From Epiperipatus broadwayi (Eukaryota; Onychophora; Udeonychophora; Euonychophora; Peripatidae), in contig JAQFVV010000002.1 in NCBI GenBank assembly GCA_028023455.1, positions 33,179,725 to 33,243,724 of the forward strand: 64,000 nt of DNA, written 5' to 3'. Under the pieces are notes generated by a model that ran no database searches, was not told the DNA's origin, and was given only the letters and a program-made list of their open reading frames with translations. The translations under genes and the position numbers were made by a program. This document shows, one piece after another, positions 22,960-34,764 of the stretch. Numbering within the stretch: the first letter of the stretch is position 1; each line of letters opens with the position of its first letter.

Positions 22960-23560
22960 AGTCAACTGCAGGATGAAGATTTTGCTTCAAGTTTAATCCG
23001 TTTCTCTTATCCATAGTCTGATTTCTTCATATCACATTATCAACTTCATTCTTTCACCCATTTATCTCACTTCTGGTCTCTTTTAAGTCTTCTACAATCT
23101 CTTGGAATTCAGTTCAAGACTTCAACTGCCCATTTATTATCATTTCTTCTAACAAGATGTCCAGTCCTCTTCGATTTGAGTCACTTAACTCTTTCAATGA
23201 TGTCAGTATTAGTGTTTATTCTCTTCCATTAGTATTTCATTTTCAATTCCTTCTTGTTTTTCCCAACATACTTCTCTCCATAGTTAGTCAGCTGTTGTGA
23301 AGTCTTGTATTGCTCTTAAATACTCAATTCTTAGATCCATATATATAAGAATTGGTAACACCCATCTATTAAAAATCTTTTTCAAACCCATAGGTATATT
23401 TTCTTTTAATATTAAATTATTTCTATCAAAAGCCTTCCAAACAAATTTAGTTCTATTATTAGTTTTATCCATTGAGTTTCTTTCGGTATTATTAATATGG
23501 CCAAGGTATTTCTAATTGCTTATTTCTTATAATATGTGATTATCAATATTATTTTTTTCT
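22960..23560 (-). mobile_element. RTE-type LINE, degenerate 3' half on minus strand
   Basis: The minus strand codes for FDRNNLILKENIPMGLKKIF and VLPILIY near 23440-23330, then a GHLVRRNDNKW segment with IPRDCRR at about 23170-23090. These align with the 209-codon frame at 50478-51107. Stops and shifts break it. It sits close to the other minus-strand copy at 21300 and the two are independent 5' truncations or pieces of one insertion. Confidence 0.65.
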
Positions 23561-23599
23561 GTGAAAATTCATGTATATATATATTGCAACTACAATTAT

Positions 23600-24270
23600 A
23601 TTTTGCATTCAAGAATTATAAATTAAATATAGTCAATTTTGAGCATAATAAAATGTAATATAGAATTGATAAAGATTGGAGAAACTTTAGGATGGAAACA
23701 AATAGTACAAAAAATTAAAGCGATGAAAATAGGTAAAAGGGACAAAAATTAAGAGCAAGAACTTAGACAGGAAGTTATAGAGCTTATTTACGCTTTGCGT
23801 AAGCAGATATCGAAAATAGTAATCATTAAAATTATTCCAAACAAAGTTTTAATATGTGTTGGAGATTATTCTGCAAACCTTAGATTGAAAAGGCTTTTTA
23901 AATGTCTTAATTAAACTGTAGCTTTATATGAAGAAAAAACATGAACCATTACCAAAAAACTTTGCATATTTGAATTTTTCAGGAAAATGGAAAAGATAAT
24001 TTGGAAAGAATGTCAGAAATGTGCAATGGTTGAAATCGGTGAATAAAATTTTTTTAAGAAAAAATGTGAAGGTAAAGAAAAATTGGATTTAATATACACT
24101 TGGAGACAGGGGAATTATGAAAGTTGGTGTTGGGAGTATAGAAAATATAAGGAAAAAAGAAATAAGAGTTGATTAATAATCTTAATAAGGAAAATAGTTA
24201 TGAATATTTAAAAAGCAGATCAATAAAATGTTTGAAGAATATGATTGGATACAGGGGATCTGCTTTTTGG
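23600..24270. other. Intron DNA, no gene seen
   Basis: A-rich on the + strand with several Lys/Glu-rich short frames, possibly an old LINE body leading into the fragment at 24280. No motif could be identified. Confidence 0.35.
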
Positions 24271-24279
24271 CATTGGCAG

Positions 24280-24480
24280 ATAACTGATAATAATGAGAAT
24301 GGTGATCAACTTGAGAATAAATTTTGGTAAAAATAATGGTTAAACATTTTATTATTGCCTAGAAAGTCAGCATTAAATTGGAACAAGATTTAAGAACTAG
24401 ATAACTATATTTACTTAGGCTAGTTAGTATCAGCTAAAGCAAGTACAATTTGAGAAAATATTTAAAAAATGTTTCAACCA
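24280..24480 (+). pseudogene. LINE fragment, YLG motif region
   Basis: A short frame codes for LNWNKI.ELDNYIYLG.LVSAK. It resembles the region after the catalytic RT core in RTE and related LINEs, where an E-(V/L)-x-x-(Y/F)-x-YLG motif is followed by a dipeptide such as SAD or NTD. It is broken by stops. Tentative. Confidence 0.4.
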
Positions 24481-24559
24481 ATATGCTTTTATCTATTTAA
24501 GTCATAATTGTAAGATGTGGAATTTGGATTTAATGACAAAACAAAAAATTACAAATAAT

Positions 24560-25315
24560 TCACATGATTGCCATTTTTTATGCTTGCTCAAGCTGTTAAA
24601 ACAGACAAAACTCTCCATACAGTAGTGCCACTCAGTGCAAGCCAGAGTAATCAATGGATGCAAGAAGGTTTGTGCATAAAGTCCCTGTCTAATGCCTACT
24701 CATCCAATATTCTCAGACTAGTTTCTAGCTTGTGGCTTTCATCAGTGAGGAGTCTTGGATCTGAGAGCAGTGCACCTAGCTCTTAGGATCTAATGCAACC
24801 CTCCAGCAGCCATCTTTTACCTTATTAGCTGCTACATGGAGAGTTTAGATTCTGTATAAACTGCTTGTGTAAGCATAAGAAATGATGATCATGTGATACT
24901 TAGTGGTTTAAAACCAATACTGTCTAATAGGATTACGGTGACTGCAATTATTAAAGAACCAAAGATACCAAAAACTATGGATGCTGCATTGAATTCAGAT
25001 TTATACAACTATATAAGTAATGGGCTTGAATTGAAAACATTATTATGTTTTCATTTTGCACTTAAAGCTTTATAGTTAGCTAATAAGATAAATGGTGGCT
25101 GCTGGAGGGTTGCATTAGATCCTATCATCTAGATGCAGTGCTCTCAGATCCAAGGCTACTCACTGATGAAAGCCACAAGTTAGAAACTAGTCTGGGGATA
25201 TTGGATGAGTAGGCACTAGATAGGAATTTTATGCACAGACCTTCTTGCATCCATTGATTACTCTGGCTTGCACTGGTGACGCTACTATATGGAGAGTTTA
25301 GCTTCTGTGTAACAG
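24560..25315. repeat. Repeat family A, longest inverted copy
   Basis: The forward arm 24560-24830 holds the terminal module (CACATGATTGCC to CAACCCTCCAGCAGCCATC). The internal module lies at about 24880-25060 (CATGTGATACTTAGTGG, AATTCAGATTTATACAACTA). The inverted arm 25085-25310 ends CTATATGGAGAGTTTAGC. Together with 33020, 34970 and 56190 it defines the family: inverted terminal modules around a unique internal module. Confidence 0.8.
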
Positions 25316-25450
25316 AATAGGGAAAAAGCATCCTAGAAAAGAATTATATCAATATATGTTGATGAAATTTACTAGATTGTTACATCAAATAGCTATTTGT
25401 GGAAAAACATTGGAGAAGTTTTTGCTTTACAGTAAGCAAATAAAATTAAA

Positions 25451-25686
25451 AAAAGGAAGCAAAAATTCAGTTAATTTTCAACTAGCATAAAATATTGTAT
25501 GAAGAAAAGAAGGAATATGAACACATTTTTAAATAAACCATTAAGAAGAATTGAATATTTAGAATAAAATAAAAAAAAGGAAGCAAAAATTCAGTTAATT
25601 TTCAACTAATATAAAAGATTATATGAAGAAAAGAAAGAATATGAACACATTTTTAAATAAACCATTAAGAAGAATTGAATATTTAG
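25451..25686. repeat. Tandem duplication, 124-bp period, 2 copies
   Basis: The unit beginning AAGGAAGCAAAAATTCAG is repeated at a 124-bp offset (25455 versus 25579) with only a few substitutions, through GAAGAATTGAATATTTAGA. It is non-coding and is a recent local duplication. Confidence 0.85.
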
Positions 25687-25837
25687 ATTTTGTAAAATAA
25701 GGGTTAATAATGATATAAGAAAATATAAATTGTAAATTGGCAGTGAAAGATATATTAAGGGAATAAAAATCTCAAAAGTGTACAACAACATCTTGTTATT
25801 GAAAGAAAAGTATTTCAACAATAAGATGGAACACTTT

Positions 25838-25965
25838 TTAGCAAAAACCTTTTATTGTACATATATACACGTACACCTATGTTTGGCAGTCGAAACATAG
25901 GTATATGTGTATATATATATACAATAAAAGGTTTTTGCTAAAGAGTGCTCGAAGTGATTTGGATA
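25838..25965. repeat. Foldback element, short-loop copy
   Basis: The left arm TTTAGCAAAAACCTTTTATT and right arm AATAAAAGGTTTTTGCTAAA are inverted, with an inner pair CACCTATGTTT and AAACATAGGTATATG around a GGCAGTCG centre. The right flank continues TGCTCGAAGTGATTTGGATA, also seen after the copy at 31380. Confidence 0.75.
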
Positions 25966-25999
25966 AATTGGAATTATTTATTAGATTCAAGATAGATAT

Positions 26000-26655
26000 G
26001 GGTTCTAAACTTAGTTAAAGTTCAATATTCTCTTTCCATAAAGGACTATATTTATATCAATATTAAATTAGCTTAGCTTAATATATACATAATTAATGGA
26101 AAAAAACATTCTCCCTTCGGGTTATGTCAAGAATAGAATGGATTTGTTAATGCTTACAAGTTAAGTCTACAATTATTAACTTCTGCTTGATTTTTAAAAC
26201 GTCATTAAAAATGAGATTCGGTCTCCATCCTTGCAATAATTAGCTATTAAATTTATAATTAATAATGCCATATTTTCATCTGGCTTATGTACTGAGTTCA
26301 TTCAGAATTTCCATTAATGTTGGCAAATGTAAGTTTATAAACATGAAAAGCTTAAAGAATAGGTAACTATTCTTTTTTTTTTTTTTGTCAACAGTGTTAT
26401 TTATTCATAGCCTGAGAGGGAGAGTGCTTTACTGTATTAATTACATATCTAATTGCTATTAAGTTTGCACTCTTGTACAATAACTCATGAAAAAATACAA
26501 GGAATAAACAATGAATGATAATGAATATATTTGAGAGATCAAGATGAGCAAGGCAAACGGATGACGCTCATTCAACCGAGGACAATTGCCTTTATCTGAT
26601 GTGTTTATTGATTTGTTTGTTTGAAATTGATTCTTGTAAGCAGAGATGTTCAAAT
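26000..26655. other. Intron DNA, no gene seen
   Basis: No exon or element is recognised. A 16-base T-run lies near 26370. Confidence 0.4.
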
Positions 26656-26659
26656 ATGG

Positions 26660-27415
26660 CACTAACAATTTTTATTAGTTATTCATTAGACTAGAGATTA
26701 TTCACTTAATGAATAATATTTCTGTAGGGTCATTTTCTCTACACCACTCTCACACAAGGTAAGGACTGCTTTTAATAGTTTGTGAAGTGGCATAATCATA
26801 AACATATAACCAAAAACGTGAAAAAAATGTATGATTCCCAAGATCAGTTGGACCAGATCACAGTCTCTTTACAACATAGCTTTATCATTGTTCAGTATAT
26901 ATATATATAAATAGCCAATTACTAAAGCTTAATTGCATTCCAATATCAGCCTTTCAAGCTAATTGAGCACGCGCCTTTTGAGAATGTTAAATAAATGAAT
27001 ACTCTCCTCTTCAATCCAAGATATAGTATTTATGCAGGAATAAAAAGAATCCCTCTTATTCCTACGACTCAAATTCTTTTATATGAGCAAATCTAAAGAA
27101 TTGTTGAAGAGAGCTTGAGTAGATTCTCACTTTAAATTACTATTTACGATGTTTAATTGATAAATATAAAACTTAATACTTTCATAACTTTGATACAAAC
27201 CACTTAATGGAAGTATATTAATCATTTTTATTAGTCATTCATTAGACTTATCCACTTAATGAATAATATATCTGTAGTGTGATTTTTACTACAGTACTCT
27301 CATGCAAGGTAGGGTTTGTTTTCTATCACAAATGTTAAAAGCGAATAGAAACCAGTTCTTACCTTGCTTGAGAGGTATAGAGTGGAAATTATACTACAGA
27401 AATATTATTGATTAA
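26660..27415. repeat. Repeated ~110-bp unit, two direct and one inverted copy
   Basis: The segment with TTTTTATTAGTTATTCATTAG, CACTTAATGAATAATAT and TGTAG at 26667-26775 recurs at 27217-27315. Its inner part is inverted at about 27340-27415 (ACCTTGCTTGAGAGG, TACTACAGAAATATTATT), so the last two form a foldback with a loop of about 35 bp. It is probably a small DNA element. Confidence 0.55.
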
Positions 27416-27545
27416 TACTTAGTTGCATTTGATTACAATATTTCAATGTCAAATTTGCTTTATATTTTGTAATTTGTAATACTATTTTAATTTATGTTAA
27501 TTTTATTATACAGTATATATTTATTTAATTATTTATTTTATATAG

Positions 27546-27586
27546 TGATTTGTTGTCAGTAAAAGATAAAGTTCATTTTAATTCAG
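27546..27586 (+). CDS. Coiled-coil protein gene, internal exon 3 (visible)
   Basis: A 41-nt microexon between acceptor ATATAG (AG at 27544-27545) and donor CAG/GTAATC at 27587. Its first base completes the phase-2 codon from exon 9359-9416 as Ile; 13 codons follow (DLLSVKDKVHFNS), and it ends in phase 1 with G, completed by the next exon at 34130. Matching phase on both sides is the main evidence. Donor and acceptor are only moderate, so this is the weakest of the internal exons; the alternative is that 9359-9416 splices elsewhere. Confidence 0.55.
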
Positions 27587-27734
27587 GTAATCTTAATTAT
27601 ATTATTAATAAAATATATGTTTGTTTTTGTAATATATATATAAATAGAAAAATTATCATAATAGCGACATAGCAATCAGAAGAGATAAAAATATCATTTA
27701 GATTTTCTCATATATTTAATCATATGCTTCCAAG

Positions 27735-28080
27735 AGTTGTTTTCTTCATCCTACGCTAGAGCCATCTATTGTAAGCTTAAGTAATCAACAAACCCCAAAT
27801 GATATAATGCTATAAAATCCCCATTTCCAGTCCATTTTCTGACTTTTGTCTTTAACAGTGAAGTTTTATATTCAAGACTGGAATTAAAGCACTTACACAT
27901 TTAACAGTATAAAGAAGTAGAAACTGATTGCTTGATGCATAAGTTCATTAATTCTAGGTTTGAATCCTAGTCTTCACTTATGAAGGCAAAAGCCAGAAAC
28001 CACCAGCCTGAAGATGAGGATTTTATAGCCCTGCATCATGGTGTCCATTGATTACTCGAGCTTGCAAAAAAATGATTCTA
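27735..28080. repeat. Dispersed repeat family B copy
   Basis: It contains GAGCCATCTATTGTAAGCTT, ATGATATAATGCTATAAAAT, a TTTGAATCC B-box-like stretch and the end GTCCATTGATTACTCGAGCT. The first of these is identical in the copy at 34765; the end matches the CCATTGATTACTCTGGCTTG of family A, so the two families share a module. Confidence 0.6.
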
Positions 28081-28099
28081 GAATAGGTGGAAAATTGAA

Positions 28100-29880
28100 A
28101 ATAACTACTCTTAGAAGTAACACGTGTTAAATACAATAAATAGCAAATTAAAAAGATGAACAAAAATGTATAGAATAATAATAGCAAACATTTACAAAAA
28201 ATAAAATAAAAATTATAGGAAGTAATAATAATATATGTATATTAATAATATACTTTGCAGGTTTATCCATATATAATTTTGATAATGAATATACCTACGT
28301 TTTGGTTTGATTACACAAGCCAACTGGATGATGAATAGATAGAAGCACCGTAAACACTGATTTATAACTAATAGAAAAACATTATTATAAACCAATGTTT
28401 ACAATGCCTCTGCAACCATGTTTATAATATTTTATTCATCATTCAATTGATGGCTTCTATAATCAAGCTGAAACATCAGTATATTCATTATCAAAATCAT
28501 TCGAGGATAAGCCTGCAAAGTATATCTTTTATATCTGTAATCCATGAAAATCTTTGTGTTAACATATATATAAAGTTTATCAGATATATAAAAAATCATA
28601 TTAAGTAATAAAAAGTATTAAAATTTTTTCATTAATGGGTCCCGGAAGTAGGTGAAATCGTCACATTTATGAATTGATAACTCAATTTATATTAGTTACC
28701 AAATAGAAAAATTATATTGCATCTACTAAAGTAACCTTATTTCAGAGGGAAAATTATTTGATGCTACAATTGTATAAATATTTTTAGTTGAAAAATAACA
28801 TTGCATCTGCATATCTCCATGACTTGAATACGGTTAGAGCTGCCGTAATTTCTTTTTTTATCTCGCAGCAGAAATGCAGTTGATAAGATCTAATTAAGCT
28901 TCAGATAATTTTGTACATGATTAAAAAATAATGGGAATCAATGTTATGGAGAAAAGTTTAACCACATAGTCAAAGTTAGTCGAAGACTATTTTCTGTGAT
29001 CATTTAAGAAGACAGTGAAGAAAAGTCTGAGAACAAATTTATTTTCTCTGTTCGTCCGAGAATTTCATGGCAACATTTTTTTCATTAGTAGATGGAATTT
29101 ATTTATTTAGAGACTGCAGAAAGAAATTTTATAGAATTAATCAAATTTTATTCAAAGAAGTGAATGGAAAATGAAATATTAGGAAAGTTCTGGAAATAAA
29201 GAGAATATGATCTACGAAAAACTTGCCTAGAATAAACCATTAGCAGGAAGCAAAATAAAAAGATTTTAAATTATCTACATCTTAAATGGATGAGATATGT
29301 TTCATTAGTAAGTTAACATGTGTTTTAGAATATGCAATCTGATAGTGTTTCAAGTAATCTAATATCTTTTCTGCATCTTTGCCTTTATGGATAAAGTATA
29401 TATTGTTAATATTTATTTGGTCATAAGAAGTAATAAACTAAAACACCAACTTGTGGTGATTGAAGGAATACCGTATTTAAAAGAGAATAATATCGTAGTC
29501 ATTGTGAAATACAGGGAAAATTTTCTGGAATGATGAAACTTTATCCTAAATGTTCTGAGCTTAAATGTAGGATCAGTTGACACCTCAAACTGAAATATTT
29601 TTCTTTAATCTTTTTTTTAGTAATTGTTTGAAAAGAATATAGTTCTGTCATTCAAGTTTTTTTAACATATGATTTATAAAATCATATGTGGAAGGTAAGC
29701 CTCTGTCATCAGAAGATGTAGAAGATTTATCTGTTTCATTAATTGAGAAAATTCTATTTCTTAAGAAAGTGATTTTATTATGAATGTTATAGAATTTAAC
29801 AAAAAGTTTATGGCATCTTCAAAAATATATCCTGTGTGAAATATGTAATGTTGCCATCATTTTATTGAGACTAATGGTCA
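28100..29880. other. Intron DNA, no gene seen
   Basis: No exon, RNA or bounded element is recognised. A short inverted pair (ATATACTTTGCAGG near 28248 and CCTGCAAAGTATAT near 28513, around a stretch that also contains TATCAAAAT-type matches) suggests another small foldback at about 28240-28530. Confidence 0.4.
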
Positions 29881-30044
29881 GTTTTATCAGGGATACTATC
29901 AAAGTGTTATGATAGATACTGATTTTTGTCATTTTCTTCTACGAGATAGCAGACTTAATTTAGTGAAATGTTCACATTACATTTTTTTGGATTATCAAAA
30001 CTTTGTCACCTCTTATTGCACTACTTCTGTTAAATCGTTAAAAA

Positions 30045-30240
30045 AACTTACATTTTTCATAATGCTTTATTTAATTTCTTATGACAGTTTTGATAGCCTA
30101 AAATTCTTCTTCAAATATTCTGCTCACCAAACCTCTCAAATTGCAATCTGAGAAAAGGTTTGTGGGGAGATATTTCAGAATATCTGAAGAAGACTGTTAA
30201 GGAGTCAAAAGTGTTATAAGAAATTAAATAAAGCTTTATG
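30045..30240. repeat. Foldback element, diverged copy
   Basis: The left arm (TGCTTTATTTAATTTCTTAT, GACAGTTTTGATAG, ATTCTTCTTCAAATATTCTG) and right arm (ATATCTGAAGAAGACTG, AAGGAGTCAAAAGTGTTATA, AATTAAATAAAGC) are inverted around a short centre. The right arm keeps the CTGAAGAAGACTG motif of the family, but GAAAC is mutated. Confidence 0.65.
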
Positions 30241-31379
30241 AAAAATGCTAAATTAAGAGAAGTGTGGATTTTTTAACAATCTCTTGCATTTATAAAATGG
30301 ACTTCACAATAATTTAAATACCCTTTGATATGCCAAGTACATAAAAATTAGTCTTATATCAAATATCCTCAACAAATTTTCCTGAAATCACCTTTGGCAG
30401 AATTCAAAACTATTTGTTCTGATCAGACTTAATAGCAGGTCTCTTAAGTTTAAGAATTGTTGCTACTTTTTGTCAGTGATGGTGTAAACAGATTTCTATT
30501 TAACTACAATATTTGGTGCAGATTATATACTCGCTGCAACCAAGAACACAAATTCAAATCTTGCAATCATTTAAACAATCTTTTGCAGATAAATGCATAA
30601 TTGTAAGAAATTTGCAAGCTCATAATAAGGAAGTCAAATAATTTCTCCTAGTGTGTCCAATTAATTAAAAGAAAAGAGTGCAAGCGACAAATTAATTCTT
30701 TAGATGAAGAACCGATTGAATAAATAAGATAAAGATTGAAATCTGAGATATCCTTGTGAATTAAATACATCATTACAGTTTCTGCTTAATTTTGCAAAAG
30801 TGTTTGATATTATTTCTATTTTTTAGTTGATAATGATTCAAGTTACAATATATCCTTTCAAAGTTTATATATTTTTACATTATATTCATTGTCCATAATT
30901 CTGTCTCTTATCTATAATATTTTTCTATTCCTTAATTATGTACCTATATTCTCTACAAACATCCAATTTTTTATACAAATCCATAAAAATAAACTCTATT
31001 AACTTTGCATTTCACACCATCTTTCTGTTCTAGTCATAATTTGCTTCTAATTTCCCTCATTTAAAAAAGAATTTTACCCTATTTGCCCCTAATAATCTCA
31101 CTTGATATCCACAATTCATCTCGCCATGCAGTACATATCTTTTTTTTTTTTGACCTCTTTCTAAAAAATTTGGAAATCTGTTTTACATATTTATTATATG
31201 ATAAAATATGCAAGATTTTTAATCATTTTCATTTCATTTTCGATTTTTGTTTCAACTCTAATTCCAACTGTCCATATAATTTGTCTTTTCATTTAACAAA
31301 ATATGTATTTCAGAAATATTGCCAAATTCATCACTTTCTTTATTTTGCTATAATATCTTATATAAATGCAATTTATCCA

Positions 31380-31590
31380 CTAGTAGAAAACACTTTTATT
31401 ATACATATATTCATACCCAATCTTATGTTTTGACTGTCCTGCAGTCTTCTTAACAGACTTTTTTTTTTTTACTTTTAAAAAATTAAAGTAAAAGTGGCTC
31501 TGAAGAAGACTACAGGACAGCCGAAACGTAAGATTGTGTATGCATATATGTATAATAAAAGGTTTTTGTTAAAAAGCATTCAAAGTAGAA
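31380..31590. repeat. Foldback element, full-length copy
   Basis: The left arm (CACTTTTATTATACATATAT, CAATCTTATGTTTTGACTGT, CTGCAGTCTTCTTAACAGAC) and right arm (CTGAAGAAGACTACAGGACA, GCCGAAACGTAAGATTGTG, TATGTATAATAAAAGG) are inverted around a T-run/A-run centre. GCCGAAACGT with a following AATAAA is reminiscent of the terminal repeats of Penelope-like elements. It is inserted in a LINE relic. Confidence 0.75.
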
Positions 31591-31650
31591 TGGATAAATT
31601 CCATTTATATAAAATGTGTATTTTTTCAATTTCTTTAAGATGAACATCTC

Positions 31651-31760
31651 TGTCTTGCATTGGTGGTCGAGAGGTCAGCGCGACTGCCTTGTACTTGCAG
31701 GCAGTTGCCCGGGTTGCGAGTTCGCGTCCCGCCGATGCTATGACACTTAAAAAAAAAAAA
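31651..31760 (+). mobile_element. tRNA-derived SINE, + strand copy
   Basis: The tRNA-like part is 31657-31738: GCATTGG at the 5' end pairs with CCGATGC at the 3' end (7 bp, one G-T), an A-box-like TGGTCGAGAGG lies at 31661-31671, and a B-box-like GAGTTCGCGTCCC near 31719-31731. A-rich tail at 31748-31760. The flanks ATCTCTGT and ATCTCAGT suggest a short diverged target duplication. Same family as 19189 and 53407. It is not a functional tRNA gene, because the same sequence recurs with tails and target duplications. Confidence 0.8.
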
Positions 31761-33019
31761 TCTCAGTTTCTGTCTTTACTAATTTTCATATTTCTCTGAT
31801 CTCTATTTACTTTTATAATAATGGTTGTATACACTTACCATATTTCCAAAAAGTATCATCTGGGGAAAAGAGAGATATATTTCCTCATTTCCATCTCAAT
31901 CTCTAATTTTTTTAGAAACAGAATAAGTAATAATAGTAACAATGTTTCAGCTTGATTTCATCTTTAATTCTCATTTGTTATTCATATAAATTATCTCTAT
32001 ATATTCTCATCTTTCCCTTATTTTTCTACAATCTACTTCTATTCATCCTACCATATGTCTTTTCTATATCTAAAAATGCTATAAATAAATGCCTTTTTTT
32101 TTCCTGCATTTCATTCATCTCATTGAAACTGATATTTCAATTAATTTGCTGATTAATTCATCACCCAAAGTTTTTTTTTTTGTTTTTCCTTTATTTTTTT
32201 ATTATTTTTGCATTCTTTTTCCTCTGCATTTAACAATATATCAGCCTTTTATATTTTCTTTGTTATACATCCAAAATTTTACACAATCCTCCATTTTTAT
32301 CTTTCGATTTCTGCAGTTAATTTCTTATTAATTTCATCCCGTTTCTGTCTTAATTCTATTCTAGTTTTTTTTAAATAGCTATTCCATCTGACCTTTAACT
32401 TATTCTATTTGTTTTTTAAAGCTCCTTTATATTCTTAGATGATCTTTTTTCTTTTACATTTTGCAATATATTTGTTCTCCAGCTTATTTTGACATAATTA
32501 TAAATTAATATTCTCTTGCAACATTCTTCACCGTATTCTTCCATCGTTCATAATTATTACTTCATCCTTTTTTTTCTCATAATTATCACAAACTTCTCCT
32601 TTCCCCCTTTCCTTAGTCTTCATTATTTAATCAATAGTGTTATTTGAATTGTGACTTGATCATGTAAACTTCTCATTGTATACTCAGATTCTTTGCAGTA
32701 ATTCATATTTTACCATTAATTTTATTAATATGACCATATCACTTATAATCGTTATTTTACAATTTTCTTTGAAAAGTCTCTTTCCACTTTTTCACAACTT
32801 CTTTATATTGTTATATATCTATTTCCTTCAGTCCAATTTCAATCTTATGCACACACATTCTTACAATTTCTAAATAGAAAAAAAAAATCTTATTGTCTTC
32901 ATTCATTTATTCTCTTTCATTCACATTTTTTAAAATATGGTATTTTGATTCTCAAATCTTTTTTCCTATAAAAATTTTTTTAACTCCAATTCTTATATCT
33001 TTTTATTTTTGCATATTTA

Positions 33020-33570
33020 AACCATTAAACATCACATGATCACTATCTCTTATACTAGCACATAATTATTTATAAACAAGGCACAGGGTGGCACTACTGT
33101 GTGGAGAGTTTTGCCTTGTTTATAAACAATTATGTGCTAGTATGAGATGGTAGTCATGTGATGCTTAACAGTTTAACACCAATCTTGCCTAATAGGATAG
33201 TGGTGGCTATGGTTGTTAAAGAGCCAAAGACACCAAAATGTATGGGTGCTGAACTGAGTTCAGACCCATATGACTATAGAAGCTATTGAGTTTAGATTGA
33301 AAATATTTTTGTGTTTTCAATTTCATTCTTATAGTTTTATAGTTAAGTAGAGAAAAAAGGTGGTTGCTGGAGGGTTGCATTAGATCCTAAGATCTAGGTG
33401 CAGTGCTCTCAGATTCAAAGCTCCTCACTGACGAAGGCCACAAGCCAGAAACTAGTCTGGGGATATTGGATGAGTAGGCATTAGATAGGGATTTTATGCA
33501 CAAGCCTTCTGGCATCCATTGATTACTCTAGTTGGTACAGGGTGGCACAACTGTATGGAAAGTTTTGCTT
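33020..33570. repeat. Repeat family A copy
   Basis: A short inverted start (CATCACATGATCACTATCTC, TATAAACAAGGC, then its inverse ending CATGTGATGCTTAACAG at 33175) is followed by the internal module (TAATAGGATAGTGGTGGCTA, GACACCAAAATGTATGGG) and the terminal module to 33570 (AGATCTAGGTGCAGTGC, TTGGATGAGTAGGCATTAG, ATGGAAAGTTTTGC). Confidence 0.8.
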
Positions 33571-34129
33571 TGTTCTTGCATATTTCTGATAATTTTTATA
33601 TTGTCATTTTATCTTTCTTTTAAATATTATTTTTTTATAACTATTTCCAATCAGCATATTTAAAAAATTCCTTTATACCCTTATATCATTTTCCACCATT
33701 TTTCCTATCTTTCCCAAAATACAAACATCTTTTTATTTTGTGTTTTTCCATAATTAAATCTCATGTCCTTTGTTTAGTTTTAATTGATAATAAAATTTAT
33801 TGTGATCATGTGATGTTTAGTAATTTAATTCACCTAGTGTTTTACTCTTCCTTTCCAATAAATGTAACCCATCCCTTTTAAATGAATTTTTATTAAACAT
33901 TTTCAAACATCTAAAAAATTAATGCAACTTTTCTCTCATAAACATTTTAATCTTACTTATATTATGTCCAGAAATTACTGTTCTATTCAGTTTTGGCAAT
34001 AACATTGATTATGATTTCAAAATCCTTATCATTTGTTCATAGAGTCTTTTCAATTTAGAAATAGTGTGTAATATGTTAAAAATCCTCTGGTTGGTTAGAT
34101 TAAGTAAAGATTTTAATATTCGGTTTCAG

Positions 34130-34194
34130 GTCAAGAGTTACCTTCTGCTTCAGATGACATTGGCACGTTGAAGAAACAGTTTGAACCTGACAAG
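34130..34194 (+). CDS. Coiled-coil protein gene, internal exon 4 (visible)
   Basis: Bounded by an acceptor CGGTTTCAG (AG at 34128-34129) and donor AAG/GTTAGT at 34195. Its first two bases complete a Gly codon left open by exon 27546-27586, and 21 codons follow, starting QELPSASDDIGTLKKQFEP and ending DK at phase 0. Ser, Asp and Pro in the first part suggest a flexible linker after the coiled coil. The coding-like codon composition contrasts with the surrounding AT-rich DNA. Both splice sites are good and the phase agrees on both sides. Confidence 0.7.
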
Positions 34195-34764
34195 GTTAGT
34201 ATTAAATATTATAGCTGAATTTTCTTTAAAGTTAATTGCTGATATCAAACTGAAAAATATTTTGGAATATTTTAAGTTGATATTTCTGTACAAAATTTAA
34301 ATTGTATTGTTTTGAATTTAAAGAGGGTTGAGGAGTAACTAAAAAAAACATTAGAAAGAATTTGTTGAAAATTCTTTAGTATTTTTTGGAAGATGTTTAA
34401 AAGAGAATGTGAACATAGTGACATGGTGCAGGAGATACCATTATCAGATAGGTAGTTCTCCCAGGATGAAGTATTATCATTGCACTTACTGCGATTATCG
34501 CAAATGTTGATATCTCAGATTTAAAACTTTATGTGGTTGGGATCTGCATTCATATTATCTCCTGTTACAAATTAAGTTACTGACAAAAATATGTAACTCA
34601 TGGTTGTAGTCTTGGGGCGATGGCTCTAGTGTTATGGTCATCATGATAGGAAATAATCTTACCCTGTTATCTGGTAACAATTGAATCAACATAAATTATA
34701 CTAAAAGCAGGTGTAAATATTCAAAATATCTTAGAAAAAGTTAGAATGATATTTTCATATGATT

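Larger units (their letters stand above)
30880..32900 (-). pseudogene. Non-LTR retrotransposon (LINE) relic, RT region
   Basis: The + strand is pyrimidine-rich because it is the antisense of a Lys/Glu-rich LINE. On the minus strand, near 32130-32040, a segment reads KKAFI..FLDIEKTYGRMNRSRL. This matches the RT motif in which an acidic residue within F-L-D-(L/I)-E-K-A-Y-D-R-V is catalytic; here the second Asp is Gly. Upstream (32300-32620) is a Lys-rich linker, as found between endonuclease and RT. Frames are broken throughout. A foldback (31380-31590) and a SINE (31651-31760) lie inside it. Clade uncertain: RTE or L1-like. Confidence 0.55.

Noticed and set aside
31083-31433. 116-codon open frame on the + strand.
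   Set aside because: Low-complexity Phe/Ile/Tyr-rich translation of the pyrimidine-rich antisense of a LINE relic.
31657-31738. tRNA gene candidate with a 7-bp acceptor stem.
   Set aside because: The same sequence occurs at 19217 and 53430 with A-tails and exact target duplications, and the anticodon arm does not form a normal 7-base loop, so it is a SINE, not a tRNA gene.
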